From positions 1-35,923 of the forward strand of contig JACPAX010000010.1 of assembly GCA_016180585.1 (NCBI GenBank): 35,923 nt of DNA. The letters run 5' to 3'. Every line of letters starts with the position of its first letter. Position 1 is the first letter of the stretch. Origin of the DNA: Candidatus Omnitrophota bacterium (lineage in GTDB: Bacteria; Omnitrophota; Gorgyraeia; 2-02-FULL-51-18). This document shows, in pieces, positions 23,338-33,473 of the stretch. A program made the position numbers and the translations under genes. The notes under the pieces were generated by a model that saw nothing but the letters and a program-made list of their open reading frames with translations, had not been told where the DNA came from and did not search any database.

Positions 23338-24642
23338 TTGATTAGCCGATACACCCTGCCCGAGATGGGCAAGATTTGGACCGAGGAGAACCGGTTCAAG
23401 ACGATGCTCGACGTGGAGGTCGCCGCGTGCGAGGCGATGGCGGCCCTTAACCTGATCCCCAAAGAAGCCGCCCGCAAAATCCGCCGAAAAGCCGGGTTCG
23501 ATATCTCGCAAATCAATAAATACGAGCAAGTTACAAAGCACGACGTCACGGCTTTTTTAAAGAGCGTCGGCGATTCCGTCGGACCCGAAGCCCGCTTTAT
23601 CCACAAGGGGCTCACCTCGAGCGACGTCCTGGATACGGCCCTCAGCCTCCAGATGCGCGAGGGGCTGGACCTCCTCATTTCCTGCGCCGAAGCGCTTATT
23701 TTCCTTCTCAAAAAACAGGCCTTGAAATATCAAAATACCCCGATGATGGGCCGCACGCACGGGGTGCACGCCGAGCCCACGACGCTGGGGCTCAAGTTCC
23801 TTCTTTTTTACGACGAGTTTCGCCGGAATCTCGCCAGGCTCCGCCGAGCCCACGACGCGATCGCGGTGGGGAAGCTCTCGGGAGCGGTCGGGACCTACGC
23901 GAATCTCGACCCCCGCGTGGAGAAAAAGACGCTTAAAATTTTAAAGCTCGCGACGGCGCCGGTCTCCACGCAAATTCTTCAGCGCGACCGGCACGCGCAG
24001 GTGATCGCGGTGCTCGCGATCCTCGGCGGGTCGCTGGAGAAGCTCGCGACCGAGATCCGCCATCTCCAGAAGACCGAGACGCTCGAGGTCGAAGAGCCGT
24101 TCGCCGAGGGGCAGACGGGGTCGAGCGCCATGCCGCACAAAAGAAACCCCACCAACTGCGAACGCGTCGCGGGCCTGGCGCGCGTGCTGCGGGGCAACGC
24201 CGTCGCGGCGCTCGAGAACATCGCGCTCTGGCACGAGCGCGACATCACCCACTCGTCGGTCGAGCGCGTGATCGTCCCGGATTCTTTCATCGTCGCGCAT
24301 TTCATGATTCGCGAGATGACCGCGATCCTCGGCGGCCTTCAGGTCTACCCCGAGAACATGCGCGAAAACATCGGGAGGACGCGCGGTCTCGTATTTTCCC
24401 AGCGCGTCTTACTCGCCTTGATCGACAAAGGCCTCTCCCGCGACGCCGCGTACCGGGCCGTCCAGCGGAGCGCGATGCGGGTGTGGAAAGACAGGAAATC
24501 AAGCCTGGGAGACCTTTTGTCGCGCGACGCGGAGGTCTCGTCGAAGTTGTCCAAGAAAGAAATCGAGGGGCTCTTCGACCTCGGGCATTGCCTGAGGCAC
24601 GTGAAAACGATTTTTAAAAGAGTCCTGGGGCAGGAAGCATGA
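23338..24642 (+). CDS. purB: Adenylosuccinate lyase
   Basis: [69 protein letters not shown] start at 23338 with GGGAGAG upstream; TATAAT at 23303. Confidence 0.95.
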   Translation: MISRYTLPEMGKIWTEENRFKTMLDVEVAACEAMAALNLIPKEAARKIRRKAGFDISQINKYEQVTKHDVTAFLKSVGDSVGPEARFIHKGLTSSDVLDTALSLQMREGLDLLISCAEALIFLLKKQALKYQNTPMMGRTHGVHAEPTTLGLKFLLFYDEFRRNLARLRRAHDAIAVGKLSGAVGTYANLDPRVEKKTLKILKLATAPVSTQILQRDRHAQVIAVLAILGGSLEKLATEIRHLQKTETLEVEEPFAEGQTGSSAMPHKRNPTNCERVAGLARVLRGNAVAALENIALWHERDITHSSVERVIVPDSFIVAHFMIREMTAILGGLQVYPENMRENIGRTRGLVFSQRVLLALIDKGLSRDAAYRAVQRSAMRVWKDRKSSLGDLLSRDAEVSSKLSKKEIEGLFDLGHCLRHVKTIFKRVLGQEA

Positions 24643-24887
24643 AAGCCAAAGTTTACGTGACCTTGAAGCAATCGGTGCTCGATCCGCAGGGCAAGGCGGT
24701 CCAGCACGCGCTGGCCGCGCTCGGATTCAACGAAGTCCAGGGTGTGCGCGTCGGCAAATACATCGAGGTGGACCTCGGCGCCGTCGACAAATCCAAGGCC
24801 GAGCAAAAGATCAAGACAATGTGCGAGAAGCTTCTGGCAAACACGGTCATTGAAGAATATAGATTTGAAATAAATAATTCATGCTAA
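24639..24887 (+). CDS. purS: Phosphoribosylformylglycinamidine synthase subunit PurS
   Basis: [45 protein letters not shown]; overlaps purB stop. Confidence 0.95.
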   Translation: MKAKVYVTLKQSVLDPQGKAVQHALAALGFNEVQGVRVGKYIEVDLGAVDKSKAEQKIKTMCEKLLANTVIEEYRFEINNSC

Positions 24888-25359
24888 ATCCGAAATCCGA
24901 ATTACGAAATCCGAAACAAATTCGAAATTCTAATGACAGAAATTCAAAACGGTAAAAAGTATGATTTAGAAAACCGGACGCTTAAATTCGCTCTGGAAGT
25001 TAGAAGCTTTGTCAAACGATTACCCAAAACAGTAGCGATTATTGAAGACACTAAACAGTTAGTGAGATCGTCGGGATCGGTAGGCGCCAATTACATCGAA
25101 GCCAACGAGTCTTTGAGCAAAAAAGATTTTGTAATGAGAATTAAGATTTCCAGAAAAGAAGCTAAAGAAAGTCGTTATTGGTTAAGTCTTATAAACGTTG
25201 ATGGTAATGATTCGATTGAGAAACAAAGAGGTCTCCTGACGCAGGAATCGCAGGAATTAATGAATATCTTTGGAGCTATTTTGAAAAAGTTTGAAGCGGG
25301 AGTTTAGAATTTTGTATTTGGAATTTTGAATTTGTTTCGGATTTCGAGTTTCGAATTTA
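24881..25359 (+). mobile_element. Element A: AAATCCGAA-type inverted repeat enclosing a four-helix-bundle ORF
   Basis: Left arm ATGCTAAATCCGAAATCCGAATTACGAAATCCGAAACAAATTCGAAATTC; right arm reverse complement TAAATTCGAAACTCGAAATCCGAAACAAATTCAAAATTCC; 19 nt CGAAATCCGAAACAAATTC identical. Confidence 0.7.
24933..25307 (+). CDS. Four-helix-bundle protein (23S rRNA intervening-sequence/S23-like family)
   Basis: LENRTLKFALEVRSFVKRLPKTVAIIEDTKQLVRSSGSVGANYIEANESLSKKDFVMRIKISRKEAKESRYWLSLI. Confidence 0.92.
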   Translation: MTEIQNGKKYDLENRTLKFALEVRSFVKRLPKTVAIIEDTKQLVRSSGSVGANYIEANESLSKKDFVMRIKISRKEAKESRYWLSLINVDGNDSIEKQRGLLTQESQELMNIFGAILKKFEAGV

Positions 25360-25377
25360 TGCGGAGTTTGATTAAAA

Positions 25378-26067
25378 ATGATGCGTTTCAGCGTTGTTGT
25401 TTTTCCCGGTTCGAATTGCGACCATGACTGTTACCACGTGCTCAAGCATGTGCTGGGACAGCCCACGGAATTTGTCTGGCATAAAGAACGGGAGATCTCA
25501 AAATTTGACTGCGTGGTTCTCCCGGGCGGATTCAGCTACGGCGATTATCTGAGGACGGGGGCCATCGCGCGCTTCTCGCCGGTGATGGAGGCGGTCCAAA
25601 AGCACGCCGAGCGCGGGAAGCTCGTGATCGGGATCTGCAACGGCTTCCAGATTTTGACCGAGTCCGGCCTTCTGCCGGGCGCGCTTCTCCGCAACGCGTC
25701 GCTTCAGTTTGTCTGCCGCTTTGTCCACGTCCGCGTCGAAAACACCGACTCGCCGTTTACCCGCAAGACCTCCAAGAGCGAAGTGCTTGAGATCCCGATT
25801 GCGCACGGGGAAGGCAGCTACTTCGCCGACGACGACACGCTCGCGGAGCTTAAAAAAAACGACCAGATTCTCGTCCGCTACACCGACCGCCGGGGCCTTT
25901 TGACCCCCGAGTCGAACCCGAACGGGTCGCTTGAGAGCATCGCCGGGATTTGCAACAAAAGGCGCAACGTCTTCGGCCTCATGCCCCACCCCGAGCGCGC
26001 CTCGGAGCGGGAACTGGGCTCAGTGGACGGGATCAAAATTTTTAAGTCAATTTTAGAAATGAACTAA
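25378..26067 (+). CDS. purQ: Phosphoribosylformylglycinamidine synthase subunit PurQ
   Basis: [72 protein letters not shown]. Confidence 0.96.
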   Translation: MMRFSVVVFPGSNCDHDCYHVLKHVLGQPTEFVWHKEREISKFDCVVLPGGFSYGDYLRTGAIARFSPVMEAVQKHAERGKLVIGICNGFQILTESGLLPGALLRNASLQFVCRFVHVRVENTDSPFTRKTSKSEVLEIPIAHGEGSYFADDDTLAELKKNDQILVRYTDRRGLLTPESNPNGSLESIAGICNKRRNVFGLMPHPERASERELGSVDGIKIFKSILEMN

Positions 26068-26071
26068 GTAG

Positions 26072-26169
26072 GCATTCGCGGGTGACGCCGAAGGGGAGGC
26101 CTCCGACGCGCGGAGTGCAAATTGACACGAGCACGTCGGAGTCCCGCAGGCGGCAGGCCCTGCGAATGC
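26072..26169. repeat. Imperfect inverted-repeat hairpin between purQ and purL
   Basis: GCATTCGCGGG...CTCCGACG (26072-26108) pairs with CGTCGGAG...CCTGCGAATGC (26134-26169). Confidence 0.8.
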
Positions 26170-26188
26170 AAGGCACGAAGGGTTTACA

Positions 26189-28426
26189 ATGCAAACAGTT
26201 GAGATAACACCCGAAATCATCCAACGACACAACTTGACTTCCGAGGAGTACGATCGGATCCGGGAGATCCTCGGCCGCGAGCCGAATATCACCGAGCTCG
26301 GCATCTTCAGCGTGATGTGGAGCGAACACTGCTCCTATAAAAATTCGAAGCAGGTCCTCAAGCTCCTGCCGAAAGAGGGGAGCCGGATCCTGGTCAAGGC
26401 CGGCGAGGAAAACGCGGGCGTCGTCGACATCGGCGACGGCTGGGTGATCGCTTTTAAAATCGAATCGCACAACCACCCTTCGGCGGTGGAGCCCTTTCAG
26501 GGGGCCGCGACCGGCGTCGGCGGGATTTTACGGGACATCTTCACGATGGGGGCGCGGCCGATCGCCTCGATGAATTCGCTCCGCTTCGGGAAACTGGACT
26601 CCGGCGATGTCGCGACGACGAAGCGGCTCCTGTCGGGCGTTGTGGCCGGCATCGCGCATTACGGCAACTGCATCGGCGTCCCCACGATCGGCGGCGAAGT
26701 GTATTTTGACGAAAGCTACGAGGGCAATCCGCTCGTCAACGCGTTCGCGCTGGGATTGGCCAGGCGCGAGGAGATCGTGAGGGCCAAGGCGGAGGGGGTC
26801 GGCAACCCCGTTTTTTATCTCGGCGCGGCGACGGGCCGCGACGGCATGGGGGGCGCCAGTTTTGCGTCGCGCGACCTCACCGAAGAGTCCGAGAAGGACA
26901 GGCCCGCCGTGCAGGTCGGCGACCCTTTTCTCGAAAAATTGCTTCTCGAAGCGGTGCTCGAGCTCCTCAAAAGCGGCTGCGTCGTCGGCATTCAGGACAT
27001 GGGCGCGGCCGGGCTGACCTGCTCGACCTGCGAGACCGCCTCGCGGGGCTCGACCGGCATCGAGATCGACGTCGCGAAAGTCCCCCAGAGGGAAACGGGG
27101 ATGGTCCCCTACGAGATCATGCTCTCCGAATCCCAGGAGCGGATGCTCGTGATCCTCAAGAAGGGGCGCGAGGCCGAGGCCAAAAGGATTTTTGACAAAT
27201 GGGACCTCCACGCCGAAGCGATCGGGAGGGTGACCGGCGATTCGCTGATGCGCGTGAAAGACAACGGCGTCCTGGCCGCCGAGATCCCGGCGCGCAGTCT
27301 CGCCGATGACGCGCCGGTGTACGCGCGCGAAGAAAAAGAGCCCGCCTATTTAAGGAAAGTCCGGGCCTTTGACCCGAAATCCCTGGGAGACCCGGGAGAC
27401 CTCAACGCGGTCCTCCTGAAGCTCCTGGATTCCCCGACGATCGCCAGCAAAGAATGGGTCTACCGGCAGTACGACCACATGGTGCGCACCAACACGGTCG
27501 TCCTGCCCGGCTCCGACGCGTCGGTGATCCGGGTCAAAGGCACGGGAAAAAGCATCGCGATCTCGCTCGACTGCAATTCGACCTACTGTTATCTGGACCC
27601 CTACGAGGGGGGGAAGATCGCGGTCGCCGAGTCCGCCCGCAACGTCGCCTGCTCCGGCGCCGAGCCGCTCTCGGTCACCAACTGCCTTAACTTCGGCAAT
27701 CCCTACAATCCCGAGATCTTTTGGCAGCTCAAAAAATGCGTCGAGGGGATGCGGGACGCGTGCGACGCGTTTGGGACGCCGGTCTCGGGCGGAAACGTCT
27801 CCCTCTACAATCAGAGCCCCAAAGGCGCCATCGACCCGACGCCGACGATCGGGATGGTCGGCCTGATCGAGGGCCGGGAACCCGTAACCTCTTTCTTCAA
27901 GGAAGAAGGGGACGTGATTCTTCTCCTCGGAACCACGCGGGAGGAGCTCGGCGGCTCCGAATTTTTGAAAACGATTTTTAACGTCAAGGCCGGCCTGCCG
28001 CCACGCCTGGATCTGGGCGAGGCCGGGCGGTTGGTGAATCTCCTCCTCGGGCTTTCGCGCGCGGGGATTCTCAAATCGGCGCACGACTGCGCGGAGGGGG
28101 GGCTGGCGGTGGCGCTGGCCGAGTCCTGCCTATTGGGCCGGCGCGGGGAAATCGGCGCGTCCGTGAAAATGCCGAAGGGCGCTTTGTCTTCCGAGGCGCT
28201 TCTTTTCGGCGAGACCCAGTCGCGCGTCGTCCTCTCCGTCGCCGAGGAAAATTTAAAAAAGGCCCAAAGGATGATAGAATCATATCCCTTCGAAGTGATC
28301 GGCCGTGTCGGCGGCGATCGCCTGAAAATCAGCCTGTCGGCGGGACCGGGCGACCTCATCGACGCGCCCCTCAGGGTCCTGTCGCACGCGTGGCGAAACG
28401 CGATCGGGCGGAGGATGGGCGTTTGA
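26189..28426 (+). CDS. purL: Phosphoribosylformylglycinamidine synthase subunit PurL
   Basis: [58 protein letters not shown]. Confidence 0.96.
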   Translation: MQTVEITPEIIQRHNLTSEEYDRIREILGREPNITELGIFSVMWSEHCSYKNSKQVLKLLPKEGSRILVKAGEENAGVVDIGDGWVIAFKIESHNHPSAVEPFQGAATGVGGILRDIFTMGARPIASMNSLRFGKLDSGDVATTKRLLSGVVAGIAHYGNCIGVPTIGGEVYFDESYEGNPLVNAFALGLARREEIVRAKAEGVGNPVFYLGAATGRDGMGGASFASRDLTEESEKDRPAVQVGDPFLEKLLLEAVLELLKSGCVVGIQDMGAAGLTCSTCETASRGSTGIEIDVAKVPQRETGMVPYEIMLSESQERMLVILKKGREAEAKRIFDKWDLHAEAIGRVTGDSLMRVKDNGVLAAEIPARSLADDAPVYAREEKEPAYLRKVRAFDPKSLGDPGDLNAVLLKLLDSPTIASKEWVYRQYDHMVRTNTVVLPGSDASVIRVKGTGKSIAISLDCNSTYCYLDPYEGGKIAVAESARNVACSGAEPLSVTNCLNFGNPYNPEIFWQLKKCVEGMRDACDAFGTPVSGGNVSLYNQSPKGAIDPTPTIGMVGLIEGREPVTSFFKEEGDVILLLGTTREELGGSEFLKTIFNVKAGLPPRLDLGEAGRLVNLLLGLSRAGILKSAHDCAEGGLAVALAESCLLGRRGEIGASVKMPKGALSSEALLFGETQSRVVLSVAEENLKKAQRMIESYPFEVIGRVGGDRLKISLSAGPGDLIDAPLRVLSHAWRNAIGRRMGV

Positions 28427-28674
28427 CGGTGATCGGAAGTCTGGAGGCCATCGGGCGCGGGGCCCGGGAGTCCGACGCGGCCAAGACGCGCCTGGCCATC
28501 GGGGCCGCCCGCGCGGGGCTAAAGAACGCCAAAGACGCGCTCCTGAAAACGTTGGACGCGGAGCTTGCCGTGTGGGAAAGCAAATTGGACGTCATTTTCA
28601 GCGAGCCCGCCGGGCGGGAGGGGATGTCGAGGCATGCGGGATACTGGAAGGAAAAACTTGAAAATTCTATTTAA
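28423..28674 (+). CDS. Hypothetical small protein translationally coupled to purL
   Basis: TTG 28423 overlaps purL stop; [59 protein letters not shown]. Confidence 0.55.
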   Translation: MTVIGSLEAIGRGARESDAAKTRLAIGAARAGLKNAKDALLKTLDAELAVWESKLDVIFSEPAGREGMSRHAGYWKEKLENSI

Positions 28675-28727
28675 CTGGTCCCTGGTCCCTGTTGCTCTGG
28701 TCCCTGGTCCCTGTTGCTCTGGTCCCT
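28675..28727 (+). repeat. 22-nt tandem repeat CTGGTCCCTGGTCCCTGTTGCT x2.4
   Basis: Two exact copies plus partial, ending 3 nt before the purF ATG; same words as the 32638-32816 element. Confidence 0.9.
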
Positions 28728-28730
28728 CTA

Positions 28731-30143
28731 ATGTCTGAACTAAAAGATAAATGCGGCGTGTTTGGAGTCTTCGGCCATAAGGACGCCGCGTATCTGGCGT
28801 ACCTGGGGCTTTATGCGCTCCAGCACCGGGGCGAGGAGTCGGCGGGGATCATCGTCTCGGACGGAAAGACCATGTCCGCGCATCGCGGGATGGGACACGT
28901 GCAGGAGGTCTTTGAGGGAAACCGTCTGGAAGTCCTTAAAGGCGACCGCGCGATCGGGCACGTGCGTTACTCGACGACGGGTTCGAGCAATCTAAAAAAC
29001 GCCCAGCCGATCCTCGTGGATTATTCCCACGGCGAGATCGCGATCGGCCACAACGGAAACCTCGTGAACGCCGATATCCTGCGTTCGGAGCTCGAGGCCT
29101 ACGGTTCGATTTTTCAGACGACCACCGACAGCGAGATTATCATTCATCTCATGGCCAAACCCTCGCTGCGGAACATCGAGGAGGGCGTCGTCGACGCGCT
29201 CGGCCGCGTGAAGGGCGCCTATTCGCTGGTGTTTCTCACGCACAACACCCTCATCGCCGCGCGGGACCCCCAGGGGTTCCGTCCGCTTTGGCTGGGCAAA
29301 GTCGGCGGGGCCCACGTCGTTTCTTCCGAGACCTGCGCGTTTGACATCATGGAGGCGGAGCCGGTCCGCGAGATCGAGCCCGGCGAGGTGGTGTTTATCT
29401 CGGCCTCGGGGATACGGTCCCAGCGGATCCCCTCGAAAGACGCGCGCCCGGCGCATTGCGTCTTCGAGCACGTCTATTTCGCCAGGCCCGATTCGAAAAT
29501 TTTCGGCGAGACGGTGCATCTGGCCCGCGAGCGTTTCGGCCGCCAGCTCGCCAAGGAGCGGCCGGTAAAGGCCGACATCGTGATCCCGGTGCCCGATTCG
29601 GGAAATTCGGCGGCGCTGGGTTTCTCCCAGGAATCGGGGATCCCGATGGAAGCGGGGATCATCCGCAACCACTACGTCGGGAGGACCTTCATCCAGCCGA
29701 GCCAGGGGGTGCGCGATTTCAAGGTCCGCGTGAAATTCAACTTCGTGAAAGAAGTGCTCGCCGGCAAACGCGTCGTCATCGTCGACGATTCGATCGTGCG
29801 CGGCACGACGTCGAAGATCCGCGTAAAAGGCTTAAGACAGGCCGGGGCCAAAGAGGTGCACCTGCGAATCAGCTGCCCGCCGCACAAGTACGCCTGCGCC
29901 TACGGCATCGACTTTCCCACGCGCGAGGAGCTGATCGCCAATAAATATTCTCCCGACGAAATCAAAAAGTATTTTGACTGCGACTCGGTCGGTTACCTTT
30001 CGCTGGAGGGGATGCTCGGCTGTCTCAATCTTCCGAAGGAAAACTACTGCACGGCCTGCTGGAGCGGAAAATATCCCGTCCCGTTCGAGGGCAATGACAA
30101 ATTTCACGCGGAGAAGGACCGCAAGGCGGCGACGAAATGCTAA
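28731..30143 (+). CDS. purF: Amidophosphoribosyltransferase
   Basis: CGVFGVFGHKDAAYLAYLGLYALQHRGEESAGI, VVIVDDSIVRGTTSK, GVDF-like GIDFPTREELIA. Confidence 0.96.
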   Translation: MSELKDKCGVFGVFGHKDAAYLAYLGLYALQHRGEESAGIIVSDGKTMSAHRGMGHVQEVFEGNRLEVLKGDRAIGHVRYSTTGSSNLKNAQPILVDYSHGEIAIGHNGNLVNADILRSELEAYGSIFQTTTDSEIIIHLMAKPSLRNIEEGVVDALGRVKGAYSLVFLTHNTLIAARDPQGFRPLWLGKVGGAHVVSSETCAFDIMEAEPVREIEPGEVVFISASGIRSQRIPSKDARPAHCVFEHVYFARPDSKIFGETVHLARERFGRQLAKERPVKADIVIPVPDSGNSAALGFSQESGIPMEAGIIRNHYVGRTFIQPSQGVRDFKVRVKFNFVKEVLAGKRVVIVDDSIVRGTTSKIRVKGLRQAGAKEVHLRISCPPHKYACAYGIDFPTREELIANKYSPDEIKKYFDCDSVGYLSLEGMLGCLNLPKENYCTACWSGKYPVPFEGNDKFHAEKDRKAATKC

Positions 30144-30360
30144 ATCCGAAATCCGAAGCACGAAATTCGAAACAAATTCGAAATTCGAATATCGAAATCC
30201 CCGCCTGTCCGGCAGGCAGGCGAAACAAATCCAACATTCTAAATTCAAATAACCAAAATACTGTTTTGAATTTCTGTCATTTGGATTTCGGATTTGTTTA
30301 GAATTTCGTGCTTCGAATTTCGGATTTGTTTCGTATGTCGATATTCGGATTTTGTTCCAA
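30137..30360. mobile_element. Element B: ORF-less derivative of element A (inverted-repeat, MITE-like)
   Basis: Begins with the same 21 nt as element A (ATGCTAAATCCGAAATCCGAA). Reverse complement of 30263-30280 is ATGACAGAAATTCAAAAC, identical to the first 18 nt of the element A ORF. Confidence 0.7.
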
Positions 30361-30368
30361 AGGATTTT

Positions 30369-31367
30369 ATGTCTAGTAAGAGTTTCACTTATAAGAAGAG
30401 CGGCGTCGACATCGACAAGGCCAATGGGTTTGTCGGCGCGATCAAGCCGCTGGCAAGAAAGACGGACCGGCCCGAGGTGGTCGCCGGCATCGGCGGCTTT
30501 GGCGCGCTCTGCCGCATCCCCAAAGGCTACAAGCATCCGATCCTCGTCAGCTCCACCGACGGCGTCGGCACAAAACTCAAGCTCGCCAAGCTGGCGGGGC
30601 GTTTTGAGGGGATAGGCATCGATCTGGTCGCGATGAACGTGAACGACATCCTCACGCTCGGCGCCGAGCCGCTTTTTTTTCTCGACTACTTCGCGGTCGG
30701 CAAGATCGACACGCGGATGATGGAGGAGGTGCTCCGGGGGGTGGCTAAAGGCTGCCAGGACGCCGGCTGCGCGTTGATCGGAGGCGAGACCGCCGAGATG
30801 CCGGGTCTTTATCTGCGCGGTGATTTTGACCTCGCCGGATTTTGCGTCGGCGTCGTCGAAGAAGGCGAAGTCATCGACGGCCGCAAGGTCGGACCCGGCC
30901 AGGCGATCGTCGGCATCGCCTCGAGCGGCATCCACTCCAACGGTTTCTCCTTCGTCCGGAAGGTATTCAAGGAGGAATTTGTATTGGCGCACGCCGGCGA
31001 GATCCTCGCGCCGACGAAGATTTACGTGAAATCGGTGCTGCCCCTCCTCCGCAAAGAGCCGGTATTCGCGATGGCCCACATCACCGGCGGGGGATTTTTC
31101 GACAACATCCCGAGGGTGTTGCCCAAAGATTGCGGGGCGAAGATCCACATGGGCAGCTGGCCCGTCCCGCGGGTTTTCCGTTGGATCGAGCAAAACGGGA
31201 AAGCGCAGTCCAAAGAGATGTACCGGACCTTCAACATGGGGCTGGGGATGGTGTTGGTGACCCCGAAGGAAAACGCCCTGAAAGTCATTTCCCATCTGAC
31301 CAGGCACGGCGAACGCGCCTGGGTGGTCGGGGAGATCGTGAAGGGGGAAGGAGTGTCCATCCAGTGA
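30369..31367 (+). CDS. purM: Phosphoribosylformylglycinamidine cyclo-ligase
   Basis: YKKSGVDIDKANGFV, VSSTDGVGTKLKLA, VAMNVNDILTLGAEPLFFLDYFA, GGETAEMPGLY. ATG 30369 preferred over 30294, which lies in the repeat. Confidence 0.95.
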   Translation: MSSKSFTYKKSGVDIDKANGFVGAIKPLARKTDRPEVVAGIGGFGALCRIPKGYKHPILVSSTDGVGTKLKLAKLAGRFEGIGIDLVAMNVNDILTLGAEPLFFLDYFAVGKIDTRMMEEVLRGVAKGCQDAGCALIGGETAEMPGLYLRGDFDLAGFCVGVVEEGEVIDGRKVGPGQAIVGIASSGIHSNGFSFVRKVFKEEFVLAHAGEILAPTKIYVKSVLPLLRKEPVFAMAHITGGGFFDNIPRVLPKDCGAKIHMGSWPVPRVFRWIEQNGKAQSKEMYRTFNMGLGMVLVTPKENALKVISHLTRHGERAWVVGEIVKGEGVSIQ

Positions 31368-32680
31368 AGGTCCTGGTGATCGGCAGCGGCGGCCGCGAGC
31401 ACGCGATCGCCTGGAAGCTCTCTCAAAGTCCGAGGCTTGAAAAACTTTATGCCGCCCCGGGGAACGCCGGGATCGCGGAGGTCGCCCAGCTCGTCGACAT
31501 CGCGGCGAAGGACCAGGCGGGTCTTCTGAAATTTTGCAAAAAAGAGTCGGTGGACCTCGTGCTCGTCGGTCCCGAGGCGCCGCTCACGGAGGGGATTGTC
31601 GACCGTTTCGAGAAGGAGGGCTTGACGATCTTCGGCCCGACGAAGTTCGCGGCCCAGTTGGAAGGCTCCAAGGTCTTCGCTAAAACCATGATGAAAAAGC
31701 TTTCCATCCCGACCGGTGAATTCGAGGTCTTCACCTCCGCGGAAAAGGCGATGGATTATGTCGCCAAAAAAGGAATCCCGATCGTGGTCAAGGTGGACGG
31801 GCTCGCCGGGGGCAAGGGGGTCGTCGTCGCGCATTCGCTGCCCAAGGCGATGGAGGCGATCCATCTGGATATGGTGAAAAAAGTATTCGGGAAGGCCGGG
31901 GAAAAAGTGGTGGTCGAGGAATGCCTGGAGGGGGAAGAGGCGTCGGTCATCGGGATCACGGACGGGACGACCGTCCGCCTGTTCGCCTCGAGCCAGGACC
32001 ACAAAAGGATATTCGAGGGCGACCATGGCCCGAACACGGGGGGCATGGGGGCCTATTCGCCGGCGCCCGTCGTCACGCCGGAGATCGAGAAAGAAATCCT
32101 GGAAAAAGTGTTTATGCCGATCGCGCGTGAATTCAGGGAGCTGGGACATCCGTTTAAAGGTTTTCTCTACGCGGGGATCATGGTCACTCCCCAGGGAGTC
32201 CGGGTGCTCGAATTCAACGTGCGGCTCGGAGACCCCGAGACCCAGGTTTTGCTGCCGCGCCTGAAAAACGATTTGCTCGAGGTGCTTCTGGCCGCCGCCG
32301 GCGGGCGCTTGTCGGAGGTGAAGCTCGAGTGGAAAGACGAGGACTGCGTCTGCGTCGTCATCGCTTCCCAGGGCTACCCCGAAGAATACGAGACCGGGAA
32401 AAAGATCGCCGGGGTCTCCACCGCCAGGGAAAATCCCGATATTCAGGTGTTTCACGCCGGCACCAAACAGAAGGACGGCCACCTGGTCACCGCGGGCGGA
32501 CGGGTGCTCAACGTCGTCGGCTCCGGGCGCGGGATCTTTGAAGCGCTTTCCAAAACTTATCATGCGGTGGACAAGCTGTTTTTTGATAAGATGTATTACC
32601 GAAAGGACATCGGCTATAAAGCGGCCAGTGTGAGTAGAAGAGCACCAGGGACCAGGGCACCAGAGCACCAGAGTACTTGA
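31364..32680 (+). CDS. purD: Phosphoribosylamine--glycine ligase
   Basis: KVLVIGSGGREHAIAWKLSQSP, VVKVDGLAGGKGVVVA, DHKRIFEGDHGPNTGGMGAYSPAP; GTG start overlaps purM stop. Confidence 0.95.
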   Translation: MKVLVIGSGGREHAIAWKLSQSPRLEKLYAAPGNAGIAEVAQLVDIAAKDQAGLLKFCKKESVDLVLVGPEAPLTEGIVDRFEKEGLTIFGPTKFAAQLEGSKVFAKTMMKKLSIPTGEFEVFTSAEKAMDYVAKKGIPIVVKVDGLAGGKGVVVAHSLPKAMEAIHLDMVKKVFGKAGEKVVVEECLEGEEASVIGITDGTTVRLFASSQDHKRIFEGDHGPNTGGMGAYSPAPVVTPEIEKEILEKVFMPIAREFRELGHPFKGFLYAGIMVTPQGVRVLEFNVRLGDPETQVLLPRLKNDLLEVLLAAAGGRLSEVKLEWKDEDCVCVVIASQGYPEEYETGKKIAGVSTARENPDIQVFHAGTKQKDGHLVTAGGRVLNVVGSGRGIFEALSKTYHAVDKLFFDKMYYRKDIGYKAASVSRRAPGTRAPEHQST

Positions 32681-32816
32681 AGAGCACCAGGGACCAGAGC
32701 ACTTGAAAGAGCACCAGAGACCAGAGCACCAGGGACCAGTCAAATAGGATTTTCTGGTGTTCTGGTGCTCTGGTGCCCCGGTCCCCGGTCTCTGGTGCCT
32801 TGGTCCCTGGTGCTCT
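32638..32816. repeat. Inverted repeat built of GAGCACCAGGGACCA words between purD and purE
   Basis: Left AGCACCAGGGACCAGGGCACCAGAGCACCAGAG...; right TCTGGTGTTCTGGTGCTCTGGTGCC...GGTCCCTGGTGCTCT. Confidence 0.88.
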
Positions 32817-32834
32817 AACCAAAAGGAGAACCAT

Positions 32835-33320
32835 TTGAAACCTACGGTCGCCGTTCTCATGGGGAGCGATTCGGACGCGCCCTCGCTCAAGCCCTGCGGC
32901 GATACCCTGCGCGGGCTCGGCATCCCCTTCGTCGCGAAGGTGCTCTCCGCGCACCGCACGCCGGATGAGACGGTCGCGTTTGTCAAATCGGCGAAGGCGA
33001 GGGGTTTCAAGGTGATTATCGCCGCCGCCGGCGGGGCGGCCCACCTGGCGGGAGTCGCCGCCGCGCACACCCCGCTCCCCGTGATCGGGATCCCGGTCGA
33101 GACCCCGTCGTTCAAAGGGATCGATTCTCTTCTTTCCACGGCTCAGATGCCGGCCGGGACCCCCGTCGCGACGGTGGCCGTCGGCCCGGCCGGCGTGAAA
33201 AACGCCGCGTTCCTGGCGGCGAGGATATTGGCTCTCGGAGACACGAAGCTTGGAAAGGCGCTGGAGAAATACAAGAAAGAAACTAAGGAAAAGATACTGG
33301 GAAAGAAAATAAAATTATAA
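32835..33320 (+). CDS. purE: N5-carboxyaminoimidazole ribonucleotide mutase
   Basis: VAVLMGSDSDAPSLKPC, VLSAHRTPDETV, IIAAAGGAAHLAGVAAAHT; TTG start with AAAGGAG. Confidence 0.93.
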   Translation: MKPTVAVLMGSDSDAPSLKPCGDTLRGLGIPFVAKVLSAHRTPDETVAFVKSAKARGFKVIIAAAGGAAHLAGVAAAHTPLPVIGIPVETPSFKGIDSLLSTAQMPAGTPVATVAVGPAGVKNAAFLAARILALGDTKLGKALEKYKKETKEKILGKKIKL

Positions 33321-33330
33321 GATGAATGCG

Positions 33331-33456
33331 TTAAATCCGAAGCACGAAATCCGAAACAAATTCAAATGACAAAAATTCGAAACGGTTATTGTTTCTGTCA
33401 TTAGGATTTAGAATTTCGAATTTGTTTCGAATTTCGATATTCGGATTTCGGATTTG
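33331..33456. mobile_element. Element C: ORF-less AAATCCGAA-type inverted repeat
   Basis: Left TAAATCCGAAGCACGAAATCCGAAACAAATTCAAATGACAAAAATTCGAAACGG; right arm complementary; hairpin core at ATGACA. Confidence 0.7.
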
Positions 33457-33473
33457 AAAGAACAAGGGTTTTA

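Noticed and set aside
28675-28727. Tandem repeat considered as CRISPR-like
   Set aside because: Repeats are contiguous with no unique spacers, and no cas genes are present.
30294-30368. Upstream ORF start for purM (MFRISCFEFRICFVCRYSDFVPKDF)
   Set aside because: These codons are repeat-derived; ATG 30369 gives the normal PurM N-terminus.
29832-31307. 491-aa minus-strand ORF opposite purF/purM
   Set aside because: Crosses the element B repeat and mirrors purM codons; no protein-family motifs.
31022-33139. 705-aa minus-strand ORF opposite purM/purD/purE
   Set aside because: Antisense of three well-supported pur genes plus a repeat; composition is shadow-like.
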